Shown here: positions 44,175 to 51,889 of the stretch, one piece after another
How the letters are laid out: each line of letters opens with the position of its first letter
How positions within the stretch are numbered: the first letter of the stretch is position 1
Assembly (NCBI RefSeq): GCF_022024055.1
Contig: NZ_CP091788.1
Span: 2,418,001-2,482,000, forward strand
Reading direction: 5' to 3'
DNA from: Prevotella sp. E2-28
GTDB taxonomy: Bacteria > Bacteroidota > Bacteroidia > Bacteroidales > Bacteroidaceae
DNA: 64,000 bases
Program-made: the position numbers and the translations under genes
Notes under the pieces: generated by a model
The model's input: only the letters and a program-made list of their open reading frames with translations
The model's database searches: none
What the model was told of the DNA's origin: nothing

Positions 44175-45908
44175 ATGAAGAAAACACTTTTTACGGGCAT
44201 CATGACAGTATGCCTGCTGACAAATATCATGGCAGAGACGAAAACCGTAAACCTGCGCATCGTAGAGACTAGCGATGTGCACGGCTATTTCTTTCCGTAT
44301 GACTTCGTAGAACGCAAACCGCTGCAGGGCACGCTGATGCGCGTGAACACATACGTGGATCGCTTGCGCGATGAATATGGCGAGAACCTGTTACTGATAG
44401 ACAATGGCGACATCCTGCAGGGACAGCCCACATGCTACTGGTCGAACTACGTGATGACAACCGACCAGAACATTGCTGCGAAGATGGTGAACTATATGCG
44501 CTACGATGCGGAGACGATAGGCAACCACGACGTAGAGCCTGGACATGCCGTCTATGACAAATGGATTCGAGAGGTACGCTGTCCGATACTGGGAGCCAAC
44601 GTGATGGAGACAAAGTCTGGACAGCCCTATCTGAAGCCCTATGCCCTCTTCGTACGCGACGGGGTGAAGATAGCCGTCATAGGTATGCTGACACCCACCA
44701 TTCCCTGCTGGCTGAACGAGTCGGTTTACGCAGGACTGGAATTCGAAGAGATGGTGAGTAGCGCCAAGAAGTGGGTAAAGCAGGTACGTGAAGCAGAACA
44801 TGCCGACCTGGTGATTGGTCTTTTCCATAGCGGCAAGGAGGGTGGACTGGTGCTCAATGGTGCCGAGGAGGATGCCACGGCTCACGTGGCGCGCGAGGTG
44901 CCTGGCTTCGACATCATCTTCTTCGGTCACGACCATCAGGTACATAACGACTGGATTCAGAGCAAAAGCGGGAAACAGGTGCTGACGCTCGACCCTTCGT
45001 GCTTTGCCAGAAACGTGGCCGATGCACAGATCAGCCTGACCTACGAGAACGGGACACTGAAAAAGAAGGACATCAAAGGCAACATCGTCAGCATGAACAA
45101 GGAAGAGATAGACCAGAAGATGTTGCAACAGTTCCAACCAGAATTCGAGCGTATCAAAGCATACGTGGACCGCAAGATTGGACATTTTGAAACAACTGTT
45201 ACTACACGCGACTGCTTCTTTGGAAACTCGGCCTTCATGGACTTCATCCATCAGCTGCAGTTGAACATCTCAGGAGCCGACATCTCATTTAATGCCCCCC
45301 TCTCCTTCGACAGTAAGATAGAGGCTGGCGATGTCACAATGGCTGAAATGTTCAAACTCTACCGCTTTGAGAACCAGCTCTATGTGCTGAACATGACAGG
45401 ACGAGAGATTCTGGGGCATCTGGAAGAGAGTTACGATAGATGGGTAAACACGATGAAGAGTGCAGACGACCACTTGCTACGGCTCAACAGCAACTCAAAA
45501 AATGACCAGCAGCGCACCGGATTCGAAAACTACACGTTCAACTTCGACTCTGCCGCAGGCATTGATTACGAGGTTGACGTAACGAAGCCTAACGGACAGA
45601 AAGTCAAGATTTTAAGAATGTCGAACGGCGAGCCTTTCCAAATAGACAAGACCTACAAAGTGGTGATGAGCAGCTATAGGGGCAACGGTGGCGGCGACCT
45701 ATTAACCAAGGGGGCCGGCATACAAAAGGAACAACTGAACAGCCGCATCATCTACCAGTCACCATTAGACCTGCGCCACTACCTGACAGAGGAGATAGAA
45801 CGACTAGGCAACGTGAGCCCACAGGCTGCCAGCAACTGGAAGTTCGTACCAGAGGAATGGACTGTACCCGCTGCGAAACGTGACTACAAACTATTGTTTA
45901 GAGAATAA
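44175..45908 (+). CDS. Secreted bifunctional metallophosphatase/5'-nucleotidase
   Basis: A 577-residue periplasmic or surface phosphatase like UshA/CpdB. Signal peptide MKKTLFTGIMTVCLLTNIMA; metallophosphatase domain (about 25-290) with VETSDVHGYFFP, LLIDNGDILQGQPT, ETIGNHDVEPGH, GLFHSGKEGG and IIFFGHDHQVHND; C-terminal 5'-nucleotidase domain (about 340-540) with VVMSSYRGNGGGDLLTKG. It should dephosphorylate nucleotides or cyclic nucleotides outside the cytoplasm to scavenge nucleosides and phosphate. nudC follows after three bases, so the two are one operon for nucleotide turnover. Confidence 0.92.
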   Translation: MKKTLFTGIMTVCLLTNIMAETKTVNLRIVETSDVHGYFFPYDFVERKPLQGTLMRVNTYVDRLRDEYGENLLLIDNGDILQGQPTCYWSNYVMTTDQNIAAKMVNYMRYDAETIGNHDVEPGHAVYDKWIREVRCPILGANVMETKSGQPYLKPYALFVRDGVKIAVIGMLTPTIPCWLNESVYAGLEFEEMVSSAKKWVKQVREAEHADLVIGLFHSGKEGGLVLNGAEEDATAHVAREVPGFDIIFFGHDHQVHNDWIQSKSGKQVLTLDPSCFARNVADAQISLTYENGTLKKKDIKGNIVSMNKEEIDQKMLQQFQPEFERIKAYVDRKIGHFETTVTTRDCFFGNSAFMDFIHQLQLNISGADISFNAPLSFDSKIEAGDVTMAEMFKLYRFENQLYVLNMTGREILGHLEESYDRWVNTMKSADDHLLRLNSNSKNDQQRTGFENYTFNFDSAAGIDYEVDVTKPNGQKVKILRMSNGEPFQIDKTYKVVMSSYRGNGGGDLLTKGAGIQKEQLNSRIIYQSPLDLRHYLTEEIERLGNVSPQAASNWKFVPEEWTVPAAKRDYKLLFRE

Positions 45909-45911
45909 GAA

Positions 45912-46688
45912 ATGAAAAGATATTACTTTGTATTCTGCAAGGACGACCTGATGCTGGAGTGCCAGGCCGACGGAACATATACCATTCCACTACAGGAAGA
46001 ACCGCCCACGGAAATAAAACCCTGGACCACCATTCTGAATATCACGCCCCTTGATGATATTGAGGTGAAAGCCTACAGCATAGATGCTCCACAGACATTT
46101 GAAAATTCAAAATTCGCGATGTGCCCCCTGCGACAGAGCTACTACAAGCTGCCCTACCCGCTTTACCTGAAGGCAGGCAAGTGTGCGGAGTTGCTCTACT
46201 GGGACCGCAACACGAAATTCTGTGGTGTCTGCGGCGGACACATGCACTTCCACACCGACATCAGCAAGCGTTGCGAGATGTGCGGCAAGGAAGTATGGCC
46301 ACAACTGGCTACTGCCGTCATCGTGCTGATTCGTCGTGGTGAGGACGAAGTGCTGCTGGCCCGCGGCCGCAACTTCCGCAGCGACTTCTACGGACTCATC
46401 GCAGGTTTCGTTGAGACAGGCGAGACACTGGAGGAAGCCGTGCGTAGAGAGGTGATGGAAGAGACTGGGCTCACCATCAAGAACATACGCTATTTCGACT
46501 CACAACCCTGGCCCTACCCCAGCGGACTGATGGTGGGCTTCACGGCCGACTATGAGAGCGGAGAGATTCACGTGCAGCGTGAGGAACTACAAAAAGCAGG
46601 TTGGTTCCATCGTACCAACCTGCCTAAACTTCCAGAGAAACTGTCCATTGCCCGTCGTCTGATAGACAACTGGCTGGGTGAATGCTAG
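45912..46688 (+). CDS. nudC: NAD(+) diphosphatase (NudC-type NUDIX)
   Basis: A 258-residue NUDIX hydrolase that cleaves NAD(H), and in E. coli removes NAD caps from RNA. A zinc ribbon CGVCGG...CEMCGK (about residues 99-118) precedes the Nudix box GFVETGETLEEAVRREVMEE and the NADH-pyrophosphatase signature SQPWPYPSGLM (about 197-207). Length and layout are normal for NudC. Co-transcribed with the 5'-nucleotidase. Its stop overlaps the stop of the convergent lipoprotein gene through CTAG. Confidence 0.93.
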   Translation: MKRYYFVFCKDDLMLECQADGTYTIPLQEEPPTEIKPWTTILNITPLDDIEVKAYSIDAPQTFENSKFAMCPLRQSYYKLPYPLYLKAGKCAELLYWDRNTKFCGVCGGHMHFHTDISKRCEMCGKEVWPQLATAVIVLIRRGEDEVLLARGRNFRSDFYGLIAGFVETGETLEEAVRREVMEETGLTIKNIRYFDSQPWPYPSGLMVGFTADYESGEIHVQREELQKAGWFHRTNLPKLPEKLSIARRLIDNWLGEC

Positions 46689-47488
46689 TATTCTAATAAT
46701 GTCTTTGTCAACTGACCGTCAAAACCGATAAGCGTCTCCACCAGATAGCAGCTTGCGCCATCAGGAACACAAATATTTGCATTGAAATGCACACCACGAG
46801 AATCAATGTGGTCGTATTTCATATTACCTAATATAGCTTGTTCCAAGAAAGCCGGAGGCACCTTGTCGGCAAACATCTGCTTCTTGATATCTTGCGAGAA
46901 CAGACGAGTTGAGCCACGGAAAAGACTCACATGGATAATATTGTCGTAATAGATATTCTCCACACTGACACCATCACTATTATAAGTTGTATTGGCGACT
47001 TTATACTTCGTTGGATTCACCGCAATATACCAATGATAACGCTCGCCTCCATACTGAACGACCGAATCAATCTTCAAGACATCAGACAATGATAATATTT
47101 CCGGTTTACCACCGAAGAAAGCCAACGAGTCCTCACCATTATCGCTCTTCTCCAAACGCACCTCTTCACCTGTCTGATTTTGGAACCAGAACAGATGTTC
47201 GGTCTGTTTGACAATAGCATAACGATTATCTCCAAGACAGAATGAATCACTTACTATACGGAAATAAGAGGGTTGACTCGTAGAATCAGGAAAGAATATT
47301 GTATCACCCTCTGCCCTAAACGACACCTCCTCAGTCTCGCTCTCAATCCAGATGCCTTGCAACATAGCTTTCGCTTCAAGGTCTTCAGCCTCCTCATCAC
47401 CAGAAGCCCCTGTTGTTTGCTGCTTACAAGCAACAAATGACAGCAAGACCAAAAGGACTGTTATACCATATTTAATATTGCGCAACAT
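46685..47488 (-). CDS. DUF4738-like lipoprotein
   Basis: A 267-residue lipoprotein: MLRNIKYGITVLLVLLSFVAC is a signal with lipobox FVAC and Cys at residue 21. The mature part starts with an acidic linker (ASGDEEAEDLEAKAM) and a lipocalin-like beta opening (GIWIESETEEVSFRAEGDTI), as in the DUF4738 family of Bacteroidota. Function unknown. ATG at 47488 is preferred to a GTG ten codons upstream because the basic n-region follows it. Probably co-transcribed with rfbC 45 bases upstream. Confidence 0.75.
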   Translation of the reverse strand: MLRNIKYGITVLLVLLSFVACKQQTTGASGDEEAEDLEAKAMLQGIWIESETEEVSFRAEGDTIFFPDSTSQPSYFRIVSDSFCLGDNRYAIVKQTEHLFWFQNQTGEEVRLEKSDNGEDSLAFFGGKPEILSLSDVLKIDSVVQYGGERYHWYIAVNPTKYKVANTTYNSDGVSVENIYYDNIIHVSLFRGSTRLFSQDIKKQMFADKVPPAFLEQAILGNMKYDHIDSRGVHFNANICVPDGASCYLVETLIGFDGQLTKTLLEY

Positions 47489-47533
47489 CTTTATTATAAT
47501 TATATTCTCAGCAAACACCTCAGATTCGCAAGA

Positions 47534-48082
47534 TTAATCAAACAAAACCGCATCCTTTAACAATGGCTGGCGCAAATCCTTTTCACTTGTCAGCACATCA
47601 TGTTCATCAATTGGCCATGTGATATTCAACGCAGGATCATTCCAACAGATGCCTGCCTCAGCCTGAGGAGCATATATATTATCTACCTTATATGTAAAGA
47701 TAGCCTCATCACTCAGCACCAAGAAGCCATGAGCAAAGCCACGAGGTATAAAGAACTGACGCTTATTATCTTCACTCAATTCTACCATAACGTGCTGTCC
47801 AAAGGTTAATGAACTCTTGCGAAGATCAACAGCCACATCAAGCACACGCCCCTTTATGACACGCACCAATTTGGCTTGGGCAAATTCCCCTTTCTGATAA
47901 TGAAGTCCACGCAGTACGCCATAAGAAGATTTTGACTCATTGTCCTGAATAAAATTCACCTTTTCTATGTGAGTCTCAAACTCTGCTTGCTTCCAAGCTT
48001 CAAAGAAATAGCCACGTGCATCATTAAACACTTTCGGTTCTATAACATATACACCTTTTATTGCTGTCTCTATAAAATTCAT
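47534..48082 (-). CDS. rfbC: dTDP-4-dehydrorhamnose 3,5-epimerase
   Basis: A 182-residue cupin-fold epimerase of the dTDP-L-rhamnose pathway. Landmarks: EPKVFNDARGYFFEAW, FIQDNESKSSYGVLRGLHYQ (catalytic His in RGLHYQ), VAVDLRKSSLTFGQH and FFIPRGFAHGFLVLSD. Start ATG at 48082; the upstream TTG lies within the promoter box. rfbA, rfbB and rfbD are not in the window, so rfbC is separated from its usual partners. Rhamnose could feed the exopolysaccharide locus starting at 51.5 kb. Confidence 0.95.
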   Translation of the reverse strand: MNFIETAIKGVYVIEPKVFNDARGYFFEAWKQAEFETHIEKVNFIQDNESKSSYGVLRGLHYQKGEFAQAKLVRVIKGRVLDVAVDLRKSSLTFGQHVMVELSEDNKRQFFIPRGFAHGFLVLSDEAIFTYKVDNIYAPQAEAGICWNDPALNITWPIDEHDVLTSEKDLRQPLLKDAVLFD

Positions 48083-48112
48083 CTGTTTTCCCCAATTCTT
48101 GTTTTTACGGTG

Positions 48113-48120
48113 CAAAGGTA
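48113..48120 (-). promoter_or_regulatory. -7 promoter box of rfbC
   Basis: TACCTTTG on the minus strand, 30 bases before the ATG at 48082. Confidence 0.65.
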
Positions 48121-48185
48121 CGACTTTATATTCAGATTATATAAGTTTTTTGCATTTTTTATTTGCCCGAATCAGAAAAAAACTG

Positions 48186-48193
48186 TACCTTTG
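48186..48193 (+). promoter_or_regulatory. -7 promoter box abutting a GTG start
   Basis: TACCTTTG followed by CAAC and the GTG at 48198; same four-base spacing as at 7784-7798, so a leaderless GUG mRNA is implied. Confidence 0.6.
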
Positions 48194-48197
48194 CAAC

Positions 48198-49184
48198 GTG
48201 ATTGAACTAGAAAGACATATTGAGATTCTATTGTTGAGCAATGATTGCGTCATTGTTCCAGGCCTTGGAGGCTTCATGGCCCACCATGTTGATGCCCGTT
48301 ACGATGAGACGGACAACACCTTCCTGCCTCCACTCCGTACGCTTGGTTTCAATCCACGTCTCACGATGAACGACTCGCTACTTGTTCAATCCTATGTTGA
48401 GGCATACGACATCAGCTACCCAGAAGCTCTTAGACGTATTGAGGCTGAGGTTGTTGAGATTCAACAGCATTTAGAGGCAAAGAGGGAGTATGAGCTCAAT
48501 GACATTGGCATTCTCCGCATTAACGAAGATGGCAATATGGAATTCGAGCCATGTGAAGCAGGTATTCTGACACCTTATTTATATGGTCTCAGTTCATTTG
48601 AAATGCCGACATTAACCATCGAGACGCTAGAAGAAACCGAAGCAACAGAGTCTCAAGATGCGACAGAGATGCTTGAAGAAAGTGCCATCACGATTAAGAT
48701 GTCATGGCTGCGTAATGCGGTTGCTGCCGCTGCAGCTATTGTGGCATTTTTCATGATTAGCACCCCTATATCAAATAGCGATGCTACTGTTGATATTCAG
48801 CAAAGTGCTTTCTTTGCATTCCCCCAACAGAACCATAGCAATACAGAACAGACTACAGACAGCATAAAGGACGGCCTAACATCCGTAGAAACAGAAAATC
48901 ACATTGCTCAAACAGAGGCAATCGAGTCAGAAGAAGCACATACAGCACCTTCTTTCTGCATCGTTCTTGCCAGCCAGGTTACACAGAAGAATGCTGAAAT
49001 CTTCATTGAGCAGCTCAATAAAGAAGACTACAAAGAAGCACGTCTGCTGAAAAACAAGAAAAACATGCTGCGTGTAGTCTATGGCAACTATACCAACGAG
49101 ACCGAGGCTGCCAACAACCTGCGCACCCTGCGCTGCCAAAGCGAGCACTTTGCTGACGCATGGGTTATGGAGATTAAAGACTAA
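48198..49184 (+). CDS. HU-CCDC81-like and SPOR domain membrane protein
   Basis: A 328-residue bitopic protein. Two prokaryotic HU/CCDC81-like domains (residues 1-65, beginning IELERHIEILLLSNDCVIVP, and about 70-140 with ELNDIGILRINEDGNMEF) lie in the cytoplasm, one membrane helix follows (AVAAAAAIVAFFMIS, about 175-190), and a C-terminal SPOR domain (about 250-326, FCIVLASQVTQKNAEIFIEQ) lies in the periplasm. SPOR domains bind denuded septal peptidoglycan. The protein may link DNA or a cytoplasmic partner to division sites. GTG at 48198 is the start; longer open sequence runs through the promoter. Confidence 0.85.
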   Translation: MIELERHIEILLLSNDCVIVPGLGGFMAHHVDARYDETDNTFLPPLRTLGFNPRLTMNDSLLVQSYVEAYDISYPEALRRIEAEVVEIQQHLEAKREYELNDIGILRINEDGNMEFEPCEAGILTPYLYGLSSFEMPTLTIETLEETEATESQDATEMLEESAITIKMSWLRNAVAAAAAIVAFFMISTPISNSDATVDIQQSAFFAFPQQNHSNTEQTTDSIKDGLTSVETENHIAQTEAIESEEAHTAPSFCIVLASQVTQKNAEIFIEQLNKEDYKEARLLKNKKNMLRVVYGNYTNETEAANNLRTLRCQSEHFADAWVMEIKD

Positions 49185-49207
49185 GCAAACCTTTTAAACA
49201 TTTTGAG

Positions 49208-49753
49208 ATGAAGCGCGTACGCTGCCCGAAATGTGAAAACTACATCACATTTGACGAAACGAAATACACAGACGGACAATCGCTCGTATTTCAATGCCCA
49301 GAATGCAATAAGCAGTTTGGCATCCGCATTGGTGTATCAAAACTAAAGAACACCCAAAAGGAAGAGAACAAGCAACTGGCCGACAATAACGCATCAGCCG
49401 ATGAGATGCCATGCGGGAGTATTGTAGTCATTGAGAACGTGTTCCACTATAAGCAGATTATCCCCCTGCAGATGGGAGATAACGTGATTGGACGTCATCA
49501 GAAAGGCAATCCGATTAACACGCCTTTTGAAACGGTTGACCCCAGCGTGGACCTGAATCACTGTACGATTAACGTGAGTCGCGACAAGCAAGGCCAACTG
49601 AAGTATATTCTCCGTGACAACAACAGCAACACGGGCACATTTGTTCACAACGTTGAGATTCCACCACGCGAACGACGCGTCATAGAAAGCGGCACATTGT
49701 TTACTATCGGTGCCACTAGTATTATCCTAAAAGGCCCTAACGAAGAGGAATAA
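49208..49753 (+). CDS. Zinc-ribbon and FHA domain protein
   Basis: A 181-residue protein with an N-terminal MJ0042-type zinc ribbon (CPKC at residues 6-9, CPEC about 29-32) and a C-terminal FHA domain (about 75-175; GDNVIGRHQKGNPI, DLNHCTINVSRD, LRDNNSNTGTFVHN). FHA domains bind phosphothreonine, so it may read Ser/Thr or BY-kinase signalling. It follows the HU/SPOR gene after 23 bases and likely works with it; no kinase gene is adjacent. Confidence 0.87.
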   Translation: MKRVRCPKCENYITFDETKYTDGQSLVFQCPECNKQFGIRIGVSKLKNTQKEENKQLADNNASADEMPCGSIVVIENVFHYKQIIPLQMGDNVIGRHQKGNPINTPFETVDPSVDLNHCTINVSRDKQGQLKYILRDNNSNTGTFVHNVEIPPRERRVIESGTLFTIGATSIILKGPNEEE

Positions 49754-49758
49754 AATAA

Positions 49759-49796
49759 AAAAATGGAGACATTCAATTGAACGTCTCCATTTTTAT
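49759..49796. terminator. Bidirectional intrinsic terminator
   Basis: AAAATGGAGACATTCAA pairs with TTGAACGTCTCCATTTT (with one mismatch) between the convergent FHA and xylB genes; A-run and T-run flank it. Confidence 0.9.
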
Positions 49797-49816
49797 ATTC
49801 ACCATTCCTAGTGGTA

Positions 49817-51304
49817 CTATTTCAGTTTATTTGCCAGTGTCTCTTTCCATGCAGCATAAGCAGCAGCATAGTCAGCACGATGCTTCTCGTCGGGTTCGAT
49901 AACCTGCAACTTCTCCAAAGAAGCGAAGGCCTCATTAGCATCCTTATAGATACCAGCACCCATACCGGCACCCTTGGCTGCACCTACTGAACCATCAGTA
50001 TCATAAAGTTCGATAGTAGCACCGCTCACACCAGCCAACGTATCACGGAACAATGGGCTGAGGAACATGTTAGCCTTACCCGCATGAATCTTCTTGATAT
50101 CCATACCCATCTGCTGCATGATTTCCATACCATAGCAGAACGAGAACACGATACCTTCCTGAGCAGCACGTACCAAATGAGCCTGTGAATGCTTATTGAA
50201 GTTAAGACCGTTGATAGAGCAACCTATCTCACGATTCTCAAGCACACGCTCTGCACCATTTCCAAAAGGAATGATGGTCACGCCCTCACTGCCAATAGGA
50301 GCCTGAGCGGCCAGATCGTTCATCTCTGCATAGCCGATGCCAGGAGTAATATTACGATGTACCCAAGCATTCAGGATACCGGTACCATTGATACAAAGCA
50401 AAACACCTAGACGAGTTTGGTCAGCCTGATGGTTGACGTGAGCGAAGGTATTCACACGCGACTTCGGATCGTAGTTAACATCACCAAGCACACCATAAAC
50501 AACACCAGAGGTACCTGCTGTAGCAGCAATCTCACCAGGATTCAGCACATTGAGCGAAAGGGCATTATTAGGCTGGTCGCCACCACGATAAGTAATAGGT
50601 GTTCCAGCCTTGAGTCCCAACTCTGCAGCTGCAGCCTCAGAAACAACGCTCTGCTCAGAGAAAGTAGGAACAATATCAGCAATCAATGACTGATCAAAGC
50701 CGTAATAGTCAAGCAGGAACTTCGCAACCTGGTTCTCCTTAAAGTCCCAGAACATTCCTTCAGAGAGACCGCTGACCGTGGTATTAGCCACACCAGACAA
50801 ACGCAATGCGAGATAATCGCCAGGCAGCATCACCTTATATATATTATTATATAACTCGGGCTCATTCTCTTTAACCCATGCCAGTTTGGCTGCAGTAAAG
50901 TTACCAGGTGAATTCAACAGATGAGAAAGACACTGTTCACTGCCCAGATCACGGAATGCAGCCTCACCATAAGGCACTGCACGGGAATCACACCAAATAA
51001 TTGCCGGACGAAGGGGCTTGTAGTTCTTATCCACACAAACCAAGCCATGCATCTGATAAGAGATACCAATTGCCTTGATTTCCTCGGCAGTTGCCCCACT
51101 CTCTGCCATAATTTTCTTTAGAGAGAGTTTGGCATACTCCCACCACGAATTAGGATCCTGCTCTGCCCATCCGGTTTTTACAGCCATAATAGGCGCCTCC
51201 TTCTCAGGGAAGAAAGCAGAAGCCACACACTTGCCGCTATCGGCGTTGACTAACGATGCCTTAACAGAAGAACTGCCGACATCAAATCCTAATAAATACC
51301 TCAT
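49817..51304 (-). CDS. xylB: Xylulokinase (FGGY family)
   Basis: A 495-residue carbohydrate kinase that phosphorylates D-xylulose for the pentose phosphate pathway. The N-terminal phosphate-binding loop LLGFDVGSSSVKASLV, the conserved AEQDPNSWWEY and AIGISYQMHGLVCVD, the catalytic-base region YRGGDQPNNALSL and GTSGVVYG in the second ATPase half fit XylB. No xylose isomerase or transporter gene is adjacent. No clear TAnnTTTG box is found upstream of 51304, suggesting regulated transcription. Confidence 0.9.
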   Translation of the reverse strand: MRYLLGFDVGSSSVKASLVNADSGKCVASAFFPEKEAPIMAVKTGWAEQDPNSWWEYAKLSLKKIMAESGATAEEIKAIGISYQMHGLVCVDKNYKPLRPAIIWCDSRAVPYGEAAFRDLGSEQCLSHLLNSPGNFTAAKLAWVKENEPELYNNIYKVMLPGDYLALRLSGVANTTVSGLSEGMFWDFKENQVAKFLLDYYGFDQSLIADIVPTFSEQSVVSEAAAAELGLKAGTPITYRGGDQPNNALSLNVLNPGEIAATAGTSGVVYGVLGDVNYDPKSRVNTFAHVNHQADQTRLGVLLCINGTGILNAWVHRNITPGIGYAEMNDLAAQAPIGSEGVTIIPFGNGAERVLENREIGCSINGLNFNKHSQAHLVRAAQEGIVFSFCYGMEIMQQMGMDIKKIHAGKANMFLSPLFRDTLAGVSGATIELYDTDGSVGAAKGAGMGAGIYKDANEAFASLEKLQVIEPDEKHRADYAAAYAAWKETLANKLK

Positions 51305-51393
51305 TGCAATATCTTAATTAAGAGTTTTTAATACTTATTTTATATACGAGATGAGCGTTTTTTTCCCTAAATTATTTTTTACAAAACAGAAAA

Positions 51394-51437
51394 AAACGGC
51401 ATTATGGCTATTTTTTTCGAACATTTTGTGGCCGTTT
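51394..51437 (+). promoter_or_regulatory. Inverted repeat upstream of the EPS locus promoter
   Basis: AAACGGC (51394-51400) and GCCGTTT (51431-51437) form an inverted repeat 13 bases upstream of the -7 box and span the expected -33 site (TTTG at 51425-51428). A regulatory site is possible. The rest of the 208-base gap (51305-51512) is A/T-rich without other signals. Confidence 0.3.
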
Positions 51438-51450
51438 CATTTTTTTTATT

Positions 51451-51458
51451 TACCTTTG
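51451..51458 (+). promoter_or_regulatory. -7 promoter box of the EPS locus
   Basis: TACCTTTG, 54 bases before the ATG at 51513. Confidence 0.7.
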
Positions 51459-51512
51459 CACGGTGATATATCAACAAAAAAAGTAACAAAACGGTTAAAG
51501 ATTTATTCATAT

Positions 51513-51881
51513 ATGAAAAAGAAAATTCTAATACTTGACGACAAAGAGACTATTGCAAAGGTGCTCTCTATATACTTGATGAGCGACTATGACGTGCAAT
51601 GGTTACCTGATGGACTGCAAGGTGTGAAATGGCTTCAGGCTGGCAACACGCCTGACCTTATCATCTCTGACATCCGTATGCCAGGTATGCGTGGCGACGA
51701 CTTCCTGGAGTGGATTAAGCAGAATGAGCTGTTCAGCAACATTCCTGTGATTATGCTCTCAAGTGAAGACTCTACCAGCGAGCGTATTCGCCTTCTTGAG
51801 ATTGGTGCTGAAGACTATATCGTGAAGCCCTTCAACCCCATGGAGTTGAAAATCCGCGTCAAAAAGATTTTGCCGAACTAA
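51513..51881 (+). CDS. Single-domain response regulator
   Basis: A 122-residue stand-alone receiver domain. Acidic pair ILDDKE (residues 8-10), phospho-Asp in LIISDIRMPGMRGDD (near 53), Ser of MLSSED and Lys in IVKPFNP are all present, so it should be phosphorylatable. There is no output domain. ATG at 51513 fits; longer upstream open sequence contains the promoter. It is eight bases upstream of a sugar transferase whose N-terminus looks like a degenerate receiver, so it may regulate that enzyme directly. Confidence 0.92.
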   Translation: MKKKILILDDKETIAKVLSIYLMSDYDVQWLPDGLQGVKWLQAGNTPDLIISDIRMPGMRGDDFLEWIKQNELFSNIPVIMLSSEDSTSERIRLLEIGAEDYIVKPFNPMELKIRVKKILPN

Positions 51882-51889
51882 AGAAAATT

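Noticed and set aside
44391..45251. Open frame of 286 codons on the minus strand inside the 5'-nucleotidase gene
   Set aside because: The plus strand has all metallophosphatase motifs here. The antisense translation is His- and Val-rich without a domain.
48099..49184. Longer HU/SPOR protein starting at 48099
   Set aside because: The extra 33 residues run through two promoter boxes; the conserved N-terminus begins at the GTG at 48198.
51351..51881. Longer response regulator starting at 51351
   Set aside because: The extension has no domain, is translated from A/T-rich promoter DNA and includes the -7 box.
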